Positions 25,691 through 34,942 of a DNA stretch of 64,000 bases are shown in pieces. Under the pieces are notes generated by a model. The model worked only from the letters and a program-made list of their open reading frames with translations, ran no database searches and was not told where the DNA came from. The stretch lies in NCBI GenBank assembly GCA_902363255.1, contig CABIZO010000001.1:620001-684000 (forward strand), in the 5' to 3' direction. The translations under genes and the position numbers were made by a program. The stretch is from Peptostreptococcaceae bacterium. Lineage in GTDB: Bacteria; Bacillota; Clostridia; Peptostreptococcales; Peptostreptococcaceae. Position 1 is the stretch's first letter; every line of letters begins with the position of its first letter.

Positions 25691-26641
25691 ATGTGTAAGA
25701 TATTAGTAACAGATGGAATGAACAGAAATGCTATTAATAACTTGAGAAAGTTTAATATAGATGTTGAACATAAATTTTATGATGGGTTGGAACTTGGAGA
25801 AAAATTAAAAGATAAAGATATACTAGTTATTCGTTCAAAAAATGTTATAACTAAAGAAATTATAGATAAAGCATGTGAAGGTAACACTTTAAAACTAATA
25901 ATTAGAAGTGGTGTTGGTCTTGATAATATAGATGTTGAATATGCTAATAAAAAGGGAATAAAGGTTATGAATACTCCTAATGCTAGTACAAGATCTGTGG
26001 CAGAACTTACAATAGGTCAAATAATAACTTTATCAAGATTTATAAATATTTCAAATATAACCATGAGAGATGGTCAGTGGAACAAAAAACAATATGTGGG
26101 AACTGAAATCTATGGAAAAACTCTTGGAATTATAGGTCTTGGAAGAATTGGAAAAACTGTTGCAAAAATGGCGCATACATTGGGAATGAGTGTAATCTAT
26201 TACGATATACTTGGGGAAATGAAAGGTCATAAAGATTATACTTTCTGTACTTTTGAAGAAGTATTAAAAAATGCAGATTTCTTAACTATTCATATTCCAC
26301 TTGAAAGAAATCAAGGTTATTTAATAGGACGAAAAGAATTTAACATGATGAAAGATAGAGTTTATTTTATAAATCATGCTAGAGGTGGTCTAGTATGTGA
26401 AAAAGCTTTAATAGAAGCATTAGATAGTGGTAAAGTTGAGGCAGCTGCTTTAGATGTTTATGAAGAAGAACCAAAAGTTAATTTAGAACTTGTAAATCAT
26501 CCCATGGTTTCAGCGACACCTCATCTTGGAGCTTCTACAGTAGAAGCACAAGAAAGAATAAGTAAGGAAATTATAAGAATAATATATAACTTTTTAATTG
26601 AAGAAGAAATAATCGATGATGATATACAAATTGCACTTTAA
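25691..26641 (+). CDS. serA: D-3-phosphoglycerate dehydrogenase
   Basis: The 316-residue D-isomer 2-hydroxyacid dehydrogenase commits 3-phosphoglycerate to serine synthesis. It has the NAD fold GLGRIGKTVAKMAH and the catalytic Arg, Glu and His in turn: RSGVGLDNIDVEYA near residue 76, NHARGGLV, DVYEEEP and HLGAS. There is no C-terminal ACT domain, so it is a short type without classic serine feedback. ATG 25691 is 8 bases from GGAGG; the TTG at 25676 would be inside that site. Its leader holds the dyad-symmetric element at 25595-25678. Confidence 0.9.
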   Translation: MCKILVTDGMNRNAINNLRKFNIDVEHKFYDGLELGEKLKDKDILVIRSKNVITKEIIDKACEGNTLKLIIRSGVGLDNIDVEYANKKGIKVMNTPNASTRSVAELTIGQIITLSRFINISNITMRDGQWNKKQYVGTEIYGKTLGIIGLGRIGKTVAKMAHTLGMSVIYYDILGEMKGHKDYTFCTFEEVLKNADFLTIHIPLERNQGYLIGRKEFNMMKDRVYFINHARGGLVCEKALIEALDSGKVEAAALDVYEEEPKVNLELVNHPMVSATPHLGASTVEAQERISKEIIRIIYNFLIEEEIIDDDIQIAL

Positions 26642-26700
26642 AAATAAGATTAAAACGAAAAAATTAATTTGAATAAAACAAATTTTGGGGAGGAAGAACA

Positions 26701-27942
26701 ATGGCAATAATAAAACCTTTTAGAGCAGTGAGACCTGCAAATGAGTATGTAAAGATGGTGGCAGAACTACCTTATGATGTGATGAATAGAGAAGAAGCTA
26801 AGAAAATAGCAGAGAATAATAGATATTCTTATTTACACATAGATAGAGCAGAAATAGATCTAGATGATAATGTAAATGAGTATGATGAACAAGTATATTT
26901 AAAAGCAAAAGAAAATTTAGATAAATTTATTCAAAAAAATATATTTGTAAAAGATCAACAAGATGCAATTTATATCTATAGAGAAATAGTAGGTGATAGA
27001 GCACAAACTGGTGTAATTGCTTGTGTAGCAGTTGATGATAATATAAATGGGGTAGTAAAAAAACATGAGTATACTAAACCAGACAAAGAATTAGATAGAA
27101 CTAATCATATAAAATACTGTAATGCAAATACAGGAACAGTACTTTTAACTTATAAAAATCAAGAAGAAATAGAAAAAATAATAGATTACTATGTTTATTT
27201 CATGACACCAATATATGATTTTAAAACAGAAGATGATGTGATTCATACTATTTGGAAAGTTGAAAAAGAAAGAGATATTGAAGATTTAGTAAATGAATTT
27301 GCGAAGGTGGGTAATTTATATATAGCTGATGGCCATCACAGATGTGCAGCAGCAGAAAATATAGCATTGGAAGAAAGGGCTAAAAATCCAAACTATACTG
27401 GAGAAGAAGAATATAATTATTATATTGCTATGATAGCTCCAGATACTAACTTAGAAGTTATGGACTATAATAGAGTAGTAAAAGATTTGAATGGATTAAC
27501 GGAAGATGAATTTTTAGATAAAGTCAAAGAAAAATTTATTGTTAGGGAAGTTAAGAAAAATTACAAACCAGCTAAAAAGGGGCAAGTTGGAATGTACTTA
27601 AATAATAAGTGGTATGAAATAGAATTTGGGAAAGAGTATTTAGAAGGCAGAGATGTAGTTGAATCTTTAGACATTTCTATATTACAAAATCATATTTTGG
27701 ATGATATATTAGGGGTAAAAAATCCAAGAATAGATAAGAGAATTGATTTTATTGGGGGAATTAGAGGAGCGGAAGAAATAGAAAAAAGAGTAGAAGGTGA
27801 TATGAAAGTTGGATTTTTAATGTATCCAACACACATAGATGAATTAATTGCAGTTGCAGATGAGAATAAGATTATGCCTGCAAAATCTACTTGGTTTGAA
27901 CCAAAAGTAAGATGTGGATTATTCTTACATGAATTAAATTAA
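26701..27942 (+). CDS. DUF1015 family protein
   Basis: The 413-residue cytoplasmic protein is recognised by its start (IKPFRAVRPANEYV, then ELPYDVMNREEA) and the conserved DGHHRCAAA motif in the middle. The family has no proven activity. It recurs next to serA and class V aminotransferases in clostridia, as here, so a role in serine metabolism is a fair guess. Ribosome site GGGGAGGAAG. A terminator follows. Confidence 0.88.
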   Translation: MAIIKPFRAVRPANEYVKMVAELPYDVMNREEAKKIAENNRYSYLHIDRAEIDLDDNVNEYDEQVYLKAKENLDKFIQKNIFVKDQQDAIYIYREIVGDRAQTGVIACVAVDDNINGVVKKHEYTKPDKELDRTNHIKYCNANTGTVLLTYKNQEEIEKIIDYYVYFMTPIYDFKTEDDVIHTIWKVEKERDIEDLVNEFAKVGNLYIADGHHRCAAAENIALEERAKNPNYTGEEEYNYYIAMIAPDTNLEVMDYNRVVKDLNGLTEDEFLDKVKEKFIVREVKKNYKPAKKGQVGMYLNNKWYEIEFGKEYLEGRDVVESLDISILQNHILDDILGVKNPRIDKRIDFIGGIRGAEEIEKRVEGDMKVGFLMYPTHIDELIAVADENKIMPAKSTWFEPKVRCGLFLHELN

Positions 27943-27960
27943 TACTTAATATTATTGTAA

Positions 27961-28004
27961 AAGTGTAGGATGACTTATTAAAAATGAGTCATTCTACACT
28001 TTTC
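27961..28004. terminator. Terminator between DUF1015 and LysR genes
   Basis: Arms AAGTGTAGGATGACT and AGTCATTCTACACTT (one G-T pair) flank an 11-nt loop and end in TTTT. It sits between two convergent genes. Confidence 0.82.
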
Positions 28005-28031
28005 AATTTATAAGAAAATATACATTTCTTA

Positions 28032-28961
28032 TTATATTATTGAATTATCTTTAGCATTTTCATTTAATACTGTTTTAGAAAAATCAATAAAAGATCTTTC
28101 AGCATTACTTAAGTAAGAACTATTTAAATAAGAAATAGAAACATCCCATTTTATAGGGGAATTTTCTATATTAAATAAATCAAATTCATTCATAGGCTTT
28201 GTAGTATTTAATACCATTTCAGAGACAAAACAAACACCAATACCAGATGTGGCTAATCTAAAAGCCGTAGCAGTATTAGAAGTTTCTAAAATTATATTTG
28301 GTTCAAATTTAAAGAAGTCAAAAAGGTGTTCTGTAAGTTTTCTAATTCTGTGATTCTTCTTAGTTAGTATAAAATCGACATCTTTAAGACTACTTAAATT
28401 AACAATGTTTGAATTTTTATTAAGTAAGTACTTTGTATCAAGATAACCTTTTTTACATGCAAGCATGATTTTCTCTTCATATAAAAGTTCACAAGTGATT
28501 TTTTTATCAGTGCTTGGCAAGGATGTTAAAACTAAATCGACTTTCCCACTTAAAAGACATTCTTCCAAATAATTAGAATCTCCTTCAATAACATGAATAT
28601 CTATTCCTGGATATTCTTCTTTAAACTTAGGCAAGATCAAGGGTAACACATGAGTACCTCTAACAGAAGGAATACCAATGGTTATCTTACCTTTCTTCAT
28701 ATCAGATATATCCATAAGTTCTTTTCTTAGATTACTTTCCAAACTAAGTATTTTTTTTGCTGTTTCCACATATTTTTCACCTGCATAAGTAAGAGATATG
28801 GGGTTAGTACTTCTATCAAAAAGAGAAATACCTAAATCCTTTTCCAAATTGGAAAGAATGCTACTTAATGAAGGTTGTGATATAAAAAGTTCACAAGCTG
28901 CTTTAGAAATACTTTTGTGCTCTGCAATAGTTATAATGTATTTTAATTTTTTAAAATTCAT
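28032..28961 (-). CDS. LysR family transcriptional regulator, divergent from citrate lyase genes
   Basis: The 309-residue protein has a LysR winged helix-turn-helix at the N terminus (ITIAEHKSISKAACELFISQPSLSSI-type region, residues 10-40) and a periplasmic-binding-like effector domain from about residue 90. It is transcribed away from citDEF with about 280 bases between, the usual arrangement for a LysR activator of the divergent operon. The palindrome at 29094-29123 is a candidate site. The effector could be citrate. AAGGAG precedes its start. Confidence 0.88.
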   Translation of the reverse strand: MNFKKLKYIITIAEHKSISKAACELFISQPSLSSILSNLEKDLGISLFDRSTNPISLTYAGEKYVETAKKILSLESNLRKELMDISDMKKGKITIGIPSVRGTHVLPLILPKFKEEYPGIDIHVIEGDSNYLEECLLSGKVDLVLTSLPSTDKKITCELLYEEKIMLACKKGYLDTKYLLNKNSNIVNLSSLKDVDFILTKKNHRIRKLTEHLFDFFKFEPNIILETSNTATAFRLATSGIGVCFVSEMVLNTTKPMNEFDLFNIENSPIKWDVSISYLNSSYLSNAERSFIDFSKTVLNENAKDNSII

Positions 28962-29093
28962 AAAAAGCTCCTTAAATTTAGAGTTAAATATTTATATATT
29001 TATTATTATAACATAGAAAAAATAAGTCAAATTAAAAAGAAAAAAACAGAAAACATATATAGAAATTATGGAAGAACATCAAAAGAACACTAG

Positions 29094-29123
29094 GTGAAAA
29101 TGTTGAAAAATCAACGCTTTCAC
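29094..29123. promoter_or_regulatory. Operator-like palindrome upstream of citD
   Basis: A 30-bp inverted repeat has arms GTGAAAATGTTGA and TCAACGCTTTCAC (11 of 13 positions pair) around AAAA. It ends 32 bases before the -35 box of the citD promoter, a typical activator position. The divergent LysR protein is the obvious candidate to bind it. Confidence 0.55.
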
Positions 29124-29155
29124 TTAATTTCCATATTTGTAACATTTTAAAATTA

Positions 29156-29184
29156 TTGAATATAAAAAAATAAGAATATATAAT
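29156..29184 (+). promoter_or_regulatory. Sigma-A promoter of citDEF
   Basis: TTGAAT, a 17-base spacer and a perfect TATAAT, 57 bases upstream of the citD ATG. Confidence 0.75.
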
Positions 29185-29240
29185 GAGTATTGAATTGGAC
29201 AGATGATATGTTTCCAAAATAAAACGGAGGAGCACAATAA

Positions 29241-29528
29241 ATGAAATTATTAGAAATAGCAAATGCTGGCACACTAGAATCAAGTGATATACAAATCATA
29301 ATAGAGCCGAATGAAAACGATGGCATAGTTATAGAACTTGAAAGTGTAGTTAAAGCTCAATTTGGTGAACAAATAGTAGAAGTAATAACAAATACATTAA
29401 AAGAATTAGACGTTACAGATGCAAAAATATTTGCAAATGATAAAGGCGCAATAGATCCAGTTATAAAGAGTAGAGTACAAACTGCGGTATATCGTGCTGC
29501 TAAGTCTAATGACTACAAATGGATGTAG
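29241..29528 (+). CDS. citD: Citrate lyase acyl carrier protein (gamma subunit)
   Basis: The 95-residue carrier subunit holds the phosphoribosyl-dephospho-CoA group on a serine; Ser14 in AGTLESSD is the usual attachment site. It carries the acetyl/citryl thioester between the alpha and beta subunits. It is the first gene of citDEF, behind a strong promoter and a CGGAGGAG ribosome site. Its stop overlaps the ribosome site of citE. Confidence 0.96.
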   Translation: MKLLEIANAGTLESSDIQIIIEPNENDGIVIELESVVKAQFGEQIVEVITNTLKELDVTDAKIFANDKGAIDPVIKSRVQTAVYRAAKSNDYKWM

Positions 29529-29539
29529 GGGGAAAGAAG

Positions 29540-30442
29540 ATGAAATTAAGACGTTCGATGTTATTTGTGCCTGGAAACAATCCAGCAGTAATAAGAGATG
29601 TTCATATATATAAACCAGATTCAGTTATGTTTGACTTAGAAGATGCAATAGCAATAACTGAAAAGGATGCTGCAAGACTTTTAGTACATAACATGCTAAA
29701 AAAATTAGGAAGCTACTACAAAGAATTAGGAATAGAAACAGTAGTTCGTATAAATGGACTTGCAACAGAATTCTGGCAACAAGACGTAGCTGCTGTTGTT
29801 AGTGCAGGAGTTGAAGTTATAAGAATACCTATGACTGAATCAGTAGAAGATGTTATGACTATAGATGCAGAAATAGAAAAAATAGAAAGAGAATGTGGAA
29901 TGGAAGTTGGCAGCACTAAAATAATGGTTGCTATAGAAACAGCTTTAGGTGTTATGAATTGCTTCAACATTGCTAAATCACCTACTAAGAGATTAATAGG
30001 TATGGCACTTAGTGGAGAAGACTTTGTAACAAGTATGAAAACTACAAGAACTCCAGAAGGTGATGAGTTATATGTTGCTAGAGGAATGGTGGCTATGGCA
30101 GGTAGAGCTTGTGGACTTGAAGTATTAGATACTGTATATGCTGATGTAAACAATGATGAAGGATTCTTAAAAGAAGCTAACTTAATAAAGAGAATAGGAT
30201 TCGGCGGGAAATCGCTTATACATCCAAGACAAGTTGAGCTTATACATGATGTATTCACTCCAAGTGAAAAAGAAATAGCTAAGGCACAAAAAATAGTAGA
30301 TGCTACTGCTGAAGCTTTAAAAAATAATTTAGGTGTATTTACTGTAGACGGAAAAATGGTAGATAAACCAATAATAGAAAGAGCTCAAAGGGTTCTAGAA
30401 CTTGCTAAAGCAGCAGGTGTAATAGTTGGAGGTGAAAACTAA
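29540..30442 (+). CDS. citE: Citrate lyase beta subunit (citryl-ACP lyase)
   Basis: The 300-residue HpcH/HpaI-fold lyase splits citryl-ACP into acetyl-ACP and oxaloacetate. Motifs include RRSMLFVPGNNPAV at the start, SVMFDLEDAIA, and later GLEVLDTVYAD and GFGGKSLIHPRQ. I chose ATG 29540 with GGGGGAAAG in front; the in-frame ATG 29519 lies inside citD. It is followed by citF at one base spacing. Confidence 0.95.
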   Translation: MKLRRSMLFVPGNNPAVIRDVHIYKPDSVMFDLEDAIAITEKDAARLLVHNMLKKLGSYYKELGIETVVRINGLATEFWQQDVAAVVSAGVEVIRIPMTESVEDVMTIDAEIEKIERECGMEVGSTKIMVAIETALGVMNCFNIAKSPTKRLIGMALSGEDFVTSMKTTRTPEGDELYVARGMVAMAGRACGLEVLDTVYADVNNDEGFLKEANLIKRIGFGGKSLIHPRQVELIHDVFTPSEKEIAKAQKIVDATAEALKNNLGVFTVDGKMVDKPIIERAQRVLELAKAAGVIVGGEN

Positions 30443-30443
30443 G

Positions 30444-31991
30444 ATGCAAACTAAAAGAGTAAACGATGAAATGTTAAAAAACATAAAAGGTTACGAAAAT
30501 AGGAAAGCTTATGATGCTCCATACTCTTCATTAACTGGAGACAACAAAGTAAATAGTGAAAGTTCTAATATAAAAGAACAAGTAAGAAGAGATAAATTAG
30601 TTACTTCATTAAGAGAAGCTATAGAAAAATGCGAAATAAAAGATGGAATGACAATATCTTTCCACCACCATTTTAGAGCTGGAGATAAGTTGTTAATGCA
30701 AGTTGTTGATATATTAGCAGAAATGGGACTTAAAAACTTAAGAATAGCTGCTTCTTCATTAACAAGTGCTCACAACGGATTAGTTGCGCACATAGAAAAT
30801 GGAGTAGTTAATAGAATAGAAACTTCAGGACTTAGAGGAAAATTAGCTCAAGCTGTTTCTGAAGGTGTACTTGAATATCCAGCTGTTATACGTTCTCACG
30901 GAGGTAGAGCAAGAGCTATATCTTCAGGTGATGTAAAAATAGACGTAGCATTTATAGCTGCATCTTCAGCTGACTGCATGGGAAATGCAAATGGAGTTAA
31001 AGGTAAATCTATATGTGGTTCTATGGGATATGCTAAAGTTGATGCACAACATGCTGAAAAAGTTGTAGTAGTAACTGATACATTAGTTGATTATCCAAAC
31101 TTCCCACAAAGTATACCACAAACACAAGTTGACTATGTTTGTGTAGTTGAAGAAGTTGGAGATCCAAATGGAATAATGTCTGGCGCTACTAGATTCACAA
31201 ACAACCCAAAAGAATTATTAATGGCTAAAAGAGTTTTAGAAGTTATGAAAGCTTCTGGATTATTTGTAGATGGATTCTCAATGCAAACTGGTACTGGTGG
31301 AGCTTCTCTAGCAGTTACAAGATTTGTTAAAGATGAAATAATAAAAAGAAATATTAAGTTAAGTTATGCACTTGGTGGAATAACAGGACCAATGGTTGAT
31401 TTATTAGAAAATGGATTAGTTGATACTTTATTCGATACACAAAGTTTTGATTTAACAGCAGCAGAATCTATAGGGAGAAATGAAAAACACGTTGAAGTAA
31501 GTGCAGATTTCTACGCTTCTATAGGAAATAAGAGTGCAGCAGTTAATAAATTAGACTTCGTTATACTATCAGCTTTAGAAATAGATACAGATTTCAACGT
31601 TAACGTTATATCTGGTTCTGATGGTGTAATAAGAGCTGCATCTGGTGGACATAGTGATACAGCTGCAATGGCTAAAATGTCAATACTTACAGCACCACTT
31701 ACAAGAGGTAGATTATCTACAATAATAGATAAAGTTACTACTGTTGTAACTCCAGGAAGTACTGTTGACGTAGTTGTAACTGATTACGGTGTAATAGTAA
31801 ATCCAACTAGAACTGACTTAATAGAAAAATTCGCTCAAGCTGGAATACAAATGTTAACAATGGAAGAAGCGAGAGCTATGGCTACAAGACTTGTTGGAAC
31901 TCCAAAAGATATAGAGTTTACTGATGAAGTAGTAGCAGTAGTTGAATACAGAGATGGAAGTATCATAGATACTATCAAAAAAGTTAAATAA
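30444..31991 (+). CDS. citF: Citrate lyase alpha subunit (citrate:acetyl-ACP transferase)
   Basis: The 515-residue subunit exchanges acetyl for citryl on the CitD thioester. Conserved stretches include ISFHHHFRAGD, SHGGRARAI, GVIRAASGGHSDTAA and VTTVVTPG. ATG 30444 has GGAGGTG 9 bases upstream and begins one base after the citE stop. It is the last gene before the hairpins at 32031-32116. Confidence 0.95.
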   Translation: MQTKRVNDEMLKNIKGYENRKAYDAPYSSLTGDNKVNSESSNIKEQVRRDKLVTSLREAIEKCEIKDGMTISFHHHFRAGDKLLMQVVDILAEMGLKNLRIAASSLTSAHNGLVAHIENGVVNRIETSGLRGKLAQAVSEGVLEYPAVIRSHGGRARAISSGDVKIDVAFIAASSADCMGNANGVKGKSICGSMGYAKVDAQHAEKVVVVTDTLVDYPNFPQSIPQTQVDYVCVVEEVGDPNGIMSGATRFTNNPKELLMAKRVLEVMKASGLFVDGFSMQTGTGGASLAVTRFVKDEIIKRNIKLSYALGGITGPMVDLLENGLVDTLFDTQSFDLTAAESIGRNEKHVEVSADFYASIGNKSAAVNKLDFVILSALEIDTDFNVNVISGSDGVIRAASGGHSDTAAMAKMSILTAPLTRGRLSTIIDKVTTVVTPGSTVDVVVTDYGVIVNPTRTDLIEKFAQAGIQMLTMEEARAMATRLVGTPKDIEFTDEVVAVVEYRDGSIIDTIKKVK

Positions 31992-32030
31992 GAAGTTAGT
32001 GAATGATTTCCTTAAAATATATTAATTGAA

Positions 32031-32072
32031 AATGATTAAGTTATTGACGTAAAACTTAATAACTTAATCATT
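32031..32072 (+). terminator. Long hairpin after citF
   Basis: A perfect 15-bp stem (AATGATTAAGTTATT with AATAACTTAATCATT) around 12 nt is not followed by a T run. It may block 3' exonucleases or reduce read-through to citS rather than stop transcription. Confidence 0.5.
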
Positions 32073-32081
32073 TATCAAGTT

Positions 32082-32116
32082 GCCTTAACTCCTATAAAGA
32101 TGGGAAAAGGCTTTTT
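32082..32116 (+). terminator. Weak terminator before citS
   Basis: GCCTT and AAGGC pair over a 20-base loop (inner CC/GG) and are followed by five T. Confidence 0.45.
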
Positions 32117-32196
32117 AAACTTTGTATGTTGGCTAAAAACTTAGCTTTACAGAAATATCATAATAAATATAATTAGAAGATTGGAGAAAAACGAAA

Positions 32197-33552
32197 ATGG
32201 CAACAATGACGGCAACTCAAGAAAGAGTTAACAAAGAAACTCTGAAAATTTTCGGAATGGCTTGGTATGTATTTGCTGCAGTGGCAGGAATTGCATTAAT
32301 AGCTATGTTTGGTGATTATTTACCAAATAATACAGTAGGAGCATTTGCTATACTTTATACATTAGGGATAATATTAGGATGGATAGGTGACAGAATACCA
32401 ATATGGAATACTTATATAGGTGGTGGGTCTATACTTGCATTCTTAGGATCTGCGTTTTTAGTTTATAAAGGTATAATACCAGAAGCAACAATAGAAACAG
32501 TACAAATATTCATGGATACTACAGATTTCTTAGATTTATTTATAGCAGTACTTATAACAGGTTCGATATTATCAGTTAATAGAAAGTTATTATTAAAAGC
32601 TTTCGCAGGATATTTACCAGCAATATTAGCAGGTATATTAGGAGCTATTCTTTTAGGAATAGTTGGGGGTATGTTAGTAGGAGTTTCTCCAGCTGATATA
32701 GCAACTAGATATGTATTACCTATAATGGGTGGTGGTACTGGTGCAGGTGCTATACCAATGGCAGATATATACGCTAAAGCAACTGGAAATGATCCAGCGC
32801 AATGGTTATCATTTGGTTTATCAATATTAACAATAGCTAACATAATTGCTATTATGGCAGCTGGGGTATTAAACAAAGTTGGGGAATTAAAATTCGGAAA
32901 AGTATTAACTGGTAATGGTGAGTTAATAAGAAATGCTGAAGATTTATCTAAATTAGAAGATAAAGAAGAAGTAAAAGTAACTCAAAGAGATATCGCTTGT
33001 GGTTTAATATTAGCTTGTGCATTCTATGTTGCAGGTAATATATTATCTAAAATTATAGTTATACCTCCTTTTGAAGTATTTGGTTCAGTTGTAAAAATAG
33101 ACATACACAGATTTGCTTGGATGGTTCTACTAGTTGCAGCTGCTAACGTTGCAGGTGTAATACCAGCAGAATTAAGAATAGGTGCTAATAAATTACAAGG
33201 ATACTTCTCTAAACAATTCTTATTAGTAATAATGTGTGGTGTTGGTATAGCTTTAACTGACTTAGGTGAGCTAATAGCTGCATTTACTTTTGGAAATGTA
33301 TTAATAGCTGCTTTCATAGTTTTCGGAGCTATATTAGGTTCTGGTTTAGTAGGTTGGTTAGTTGGATTCTATCCAATAGAAACAGCTATAACTGCAGGAC
33401 TTTGTATGGCAAATAGAGGTGGTTCAGGAGATTTAGCAGTTCTTGGAGCAGCTAAAAGAATGGAACTTATATCATTTGCACAAATATCTTCTCGTTTAGG
33501 TGGAGGATTAATGCTTATAATAGCATCAGTAGTATTCGGTATTTTTGCTTAA
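32197..33552 (+). CDS. citS: 2-hydroxycarboxylate (citrate/malate):Na+ symporter, CitS type
   Basis: The 451-residue transporter of the 2HCT family has about eleven membrane segments. The two characteristic re-entrant GGXG loops are GGGTGAGAIPMADIYA in the first half and NRGGSGDLAVLGAAKRM in the second. It brings citrate in with Na+. Sitting between citDEF and citC/citXG it is almost certainly the citrate importer of the island, using the Na+ gradient made by oxaloacetate decarboxylase. The ribosome site is poor (TTGGAGAAAA). Confidence 0.93.
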   Translation: MATMTATQERVNKETLKIFGMAWYVFAAVAGIALIAMFGDYLPNNTVGAFAILYTLGIILGWIGDRIPIWNTYIGGGSILAFLGSAFLVYKGIIPEATIETVQIFMDTTDFLDLFIAVLITGSILSVNRKLLLKAFAGYLPAILAGILGAILLGIVGGMLVGVSPADIATRYVLPIMGGGTGAGAIPMADIYAKATGNDPAQWLSFGLSILTIANIIAIMAAGVLNKVGELKFGKVLTGNGELIRNAEDLSKLEDKEEVKVTQRDIACGLILACAFYVAGNILSKIIVIPPFEVFGSVVKIDIHRFAWMVLLVAAANVAGVIPAELRIGANKLQGYFSKQFLLVIMCGVGIALTDLGELIAAFTFGNVLIAAFIVFGAILGSGLVGWLVGFYPIETAITAGLCMANRGGSGDLAVLGAAKRMELISFAQISSRLGGGLMLIIASVVFGIFA

Positions 33553-33607
33553 TACTTACTTGGGGTTTAATTTTAAAATAATACAATAAGAAAACATGTT
33601 AAGATAG

Positions 33608-33638
33608 AAAAAGGTATTGTACTGGGCAATACCTTTTT
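33608..33638 (+). terminator. Terminator of citS
   Basis: Arms AAAAAGGTATTG and CAATACCTTTTT flank a 7-nt loop. Confidence 0.85.
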
Positions 33639-33667
33639 CGCTTAATTAATGACTGCAGAGGGATAAT

Positions 33668-33877
33668 ATGAGCAAAAAAAATAAAAAAGCAAAAAAAACA
33701 AATAAAGAGTTATTAAAAGAAATAAGAGAAGAAGGAATGTTTAAAGAGGCTAGTGAGTTTACTAATAAAAAGAAAAAGTATGTAGCGGCTAGTAATAAAG
33801 ATCAGTTAATGATGTATGTGCTTTTAATTGTGGCACTATTAGCATTTGTGTTTATAAATAGAATATTTGGAGTATAA
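33668..33877 (+). CDS. Small basic single-span membrane protein in the citrate island
   Basis: This 69-residue protein has a very lysine-rich N-terminal half (MSKKNKKAKKTNKEL) and one C-terminal hydrophobic helix (about residues 47-66), so it is likely tail-anchored with the basic part inside. I do not recognise a family. It has an AGAGGGAT ribosome site and lies 20 bases before citC, so it is probably cotranscribed with citC and citXG. A role in holding a cytoplasmic enzyme at the membrane is possible but unproven. Confidence 0.7.
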   Translation: MSKKNKKAKKTNKELLKEIREEGMFKEASEFTNKKKKYVAASNKDQLMMYVLLIVALLAFVFINRIFGV

Positions 33878-33897
33878 AATTAAGGACGGTGTAAATC

Positions 33898-34914
33898 ATG
33901 TATTATAATGTAGAGAGTATAAATTTAAAATCAAAATATGAAACTATAGAAGTAGGTAAATTTTTAGCAAAATTTGACTTAAAATATGAAGATGTTGATT
34001 ACACTGTAGTGATAAAAGAAAATGACAATATTATAGCAACATGTTCTAAAAAAGAAAATATATTGAAATGTTTTGCTATAGATGAAAACTATCAAGGTTT
34101 AGGCTTATCAAATAATTTAATATCTAAAGTTACAGAAAAACTATTTTTAGAAAATAGATATCACAGCTTTATATTTACAAAACCAGAAAATCAATTTTTA
34201 TTTGAAGGTTTAGGATATAAAAATATATTTACAACAAACAAAGTAAGTTTATTAGAAAGTGGAAATAAAAATATAAATTCATCTTTAGATAAATTAAAAA
34301 ATGATTATAATATAGATGATAATAAAGAATATGCTGCTTTAGTTATGAACTGTAATCCTTTCACATTAGGTCATAGGTATATAGTAGAAAGAGCAGCAAA
34401 AGAAAATGAAAATGTAATAATATTTGTAGTAGAAGAAGACAAATCAGTATTTCCTTTTGAAACAAGATTTGAGCTTATTAAAGAGGGAACTAAAGATTTA
34501 AAAAATGTAACGGTAATACCAGCAGGAGAGTATGTAATATCATCGGCAACTTTCCCTAATTATTTCTTAAAGAAAAATGATGATGCATTAAAAGAATATA
34601 CAAAATTAGATTGCAATATATTTGGAAAATATTTTGCACCTAAATTTAATATAAAATGTAGATATGTGGGAACAGAGCCTCATTGTGAAGTAACTAATAC
34701 CTACAATGAAAGTATGCAAGAAATATTGCCTAAATACAATATAGAAGTTAAACTGATAAATAGAAAAGAAGTACAAGAAGATGCTATTAGTGCATCTAGA
34801 GTTAGAAAATTACTAAAAGAAGGTCATTTAGAAAAAGTAAAGAGCTTATTACCTAAAGCAAGTTTTGACTTTTTACTTAGTAAGGAAGGTGAATTGGTAA
34901 TAAATCAACTATAA
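33898..34914 (+). CDS. citC: [Citrate (pro-3S)-lyase] ligase
   Basis: The 338-residue enzyme acetylates the CitD prosthetic thiol with acetate and ATP to activate citrate lyase. It has an N-terminal acetyltransferase-like domain (residues 1-120, IDENYQGLGLS) and a C-terminal nucleotidyltransferase domain with NCNPFTLGHRYIVE and SASRVRKLL. Length and order match the family. It precedes citXG by 28 bases. Confidence 0.95.
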   Translation: MYYNVESINLKSKYETIEVGKFLAKFDLKYEDVDYTVVIKENDNIIATCSKKENILKCFAIDENYQGLGLSNNLISKVTEKLFLENRYHSFIFTKPENQFLFEGLGYKNIFTTNKVSLLESGNKNINSSLDKLKNDYNIDDNKEYAALVMNCNPFTLGHRYIVERAAKENENVIIFVVEEDKSVFPFETRFELIKEGTKDLKNVTVIPAGEYVISSATFPNYFLKKNDDALKEYTKLDCNIFGKYFAPKFNIKCRYVGTEPHCEVTNTYNESMQEILPKYNIEVKLINRKEVQEDAISASRVRKLLKEGHLEKVKSLLPKASFDFLLSKEGELVINQL

Positions 34915-34942
34915 TTATAGTTTATATTTTACCTTAGACGAT

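Noticed and set aside
29716..30258. Long antisense reading frame opposite citE (180 codons)
   Set aside because: It has no ribosome site, no family resemblance and is a shadow of the citE codon pattern. The same holds for antisense frames over the TauE genes, ftsH and the HydS-like gene.
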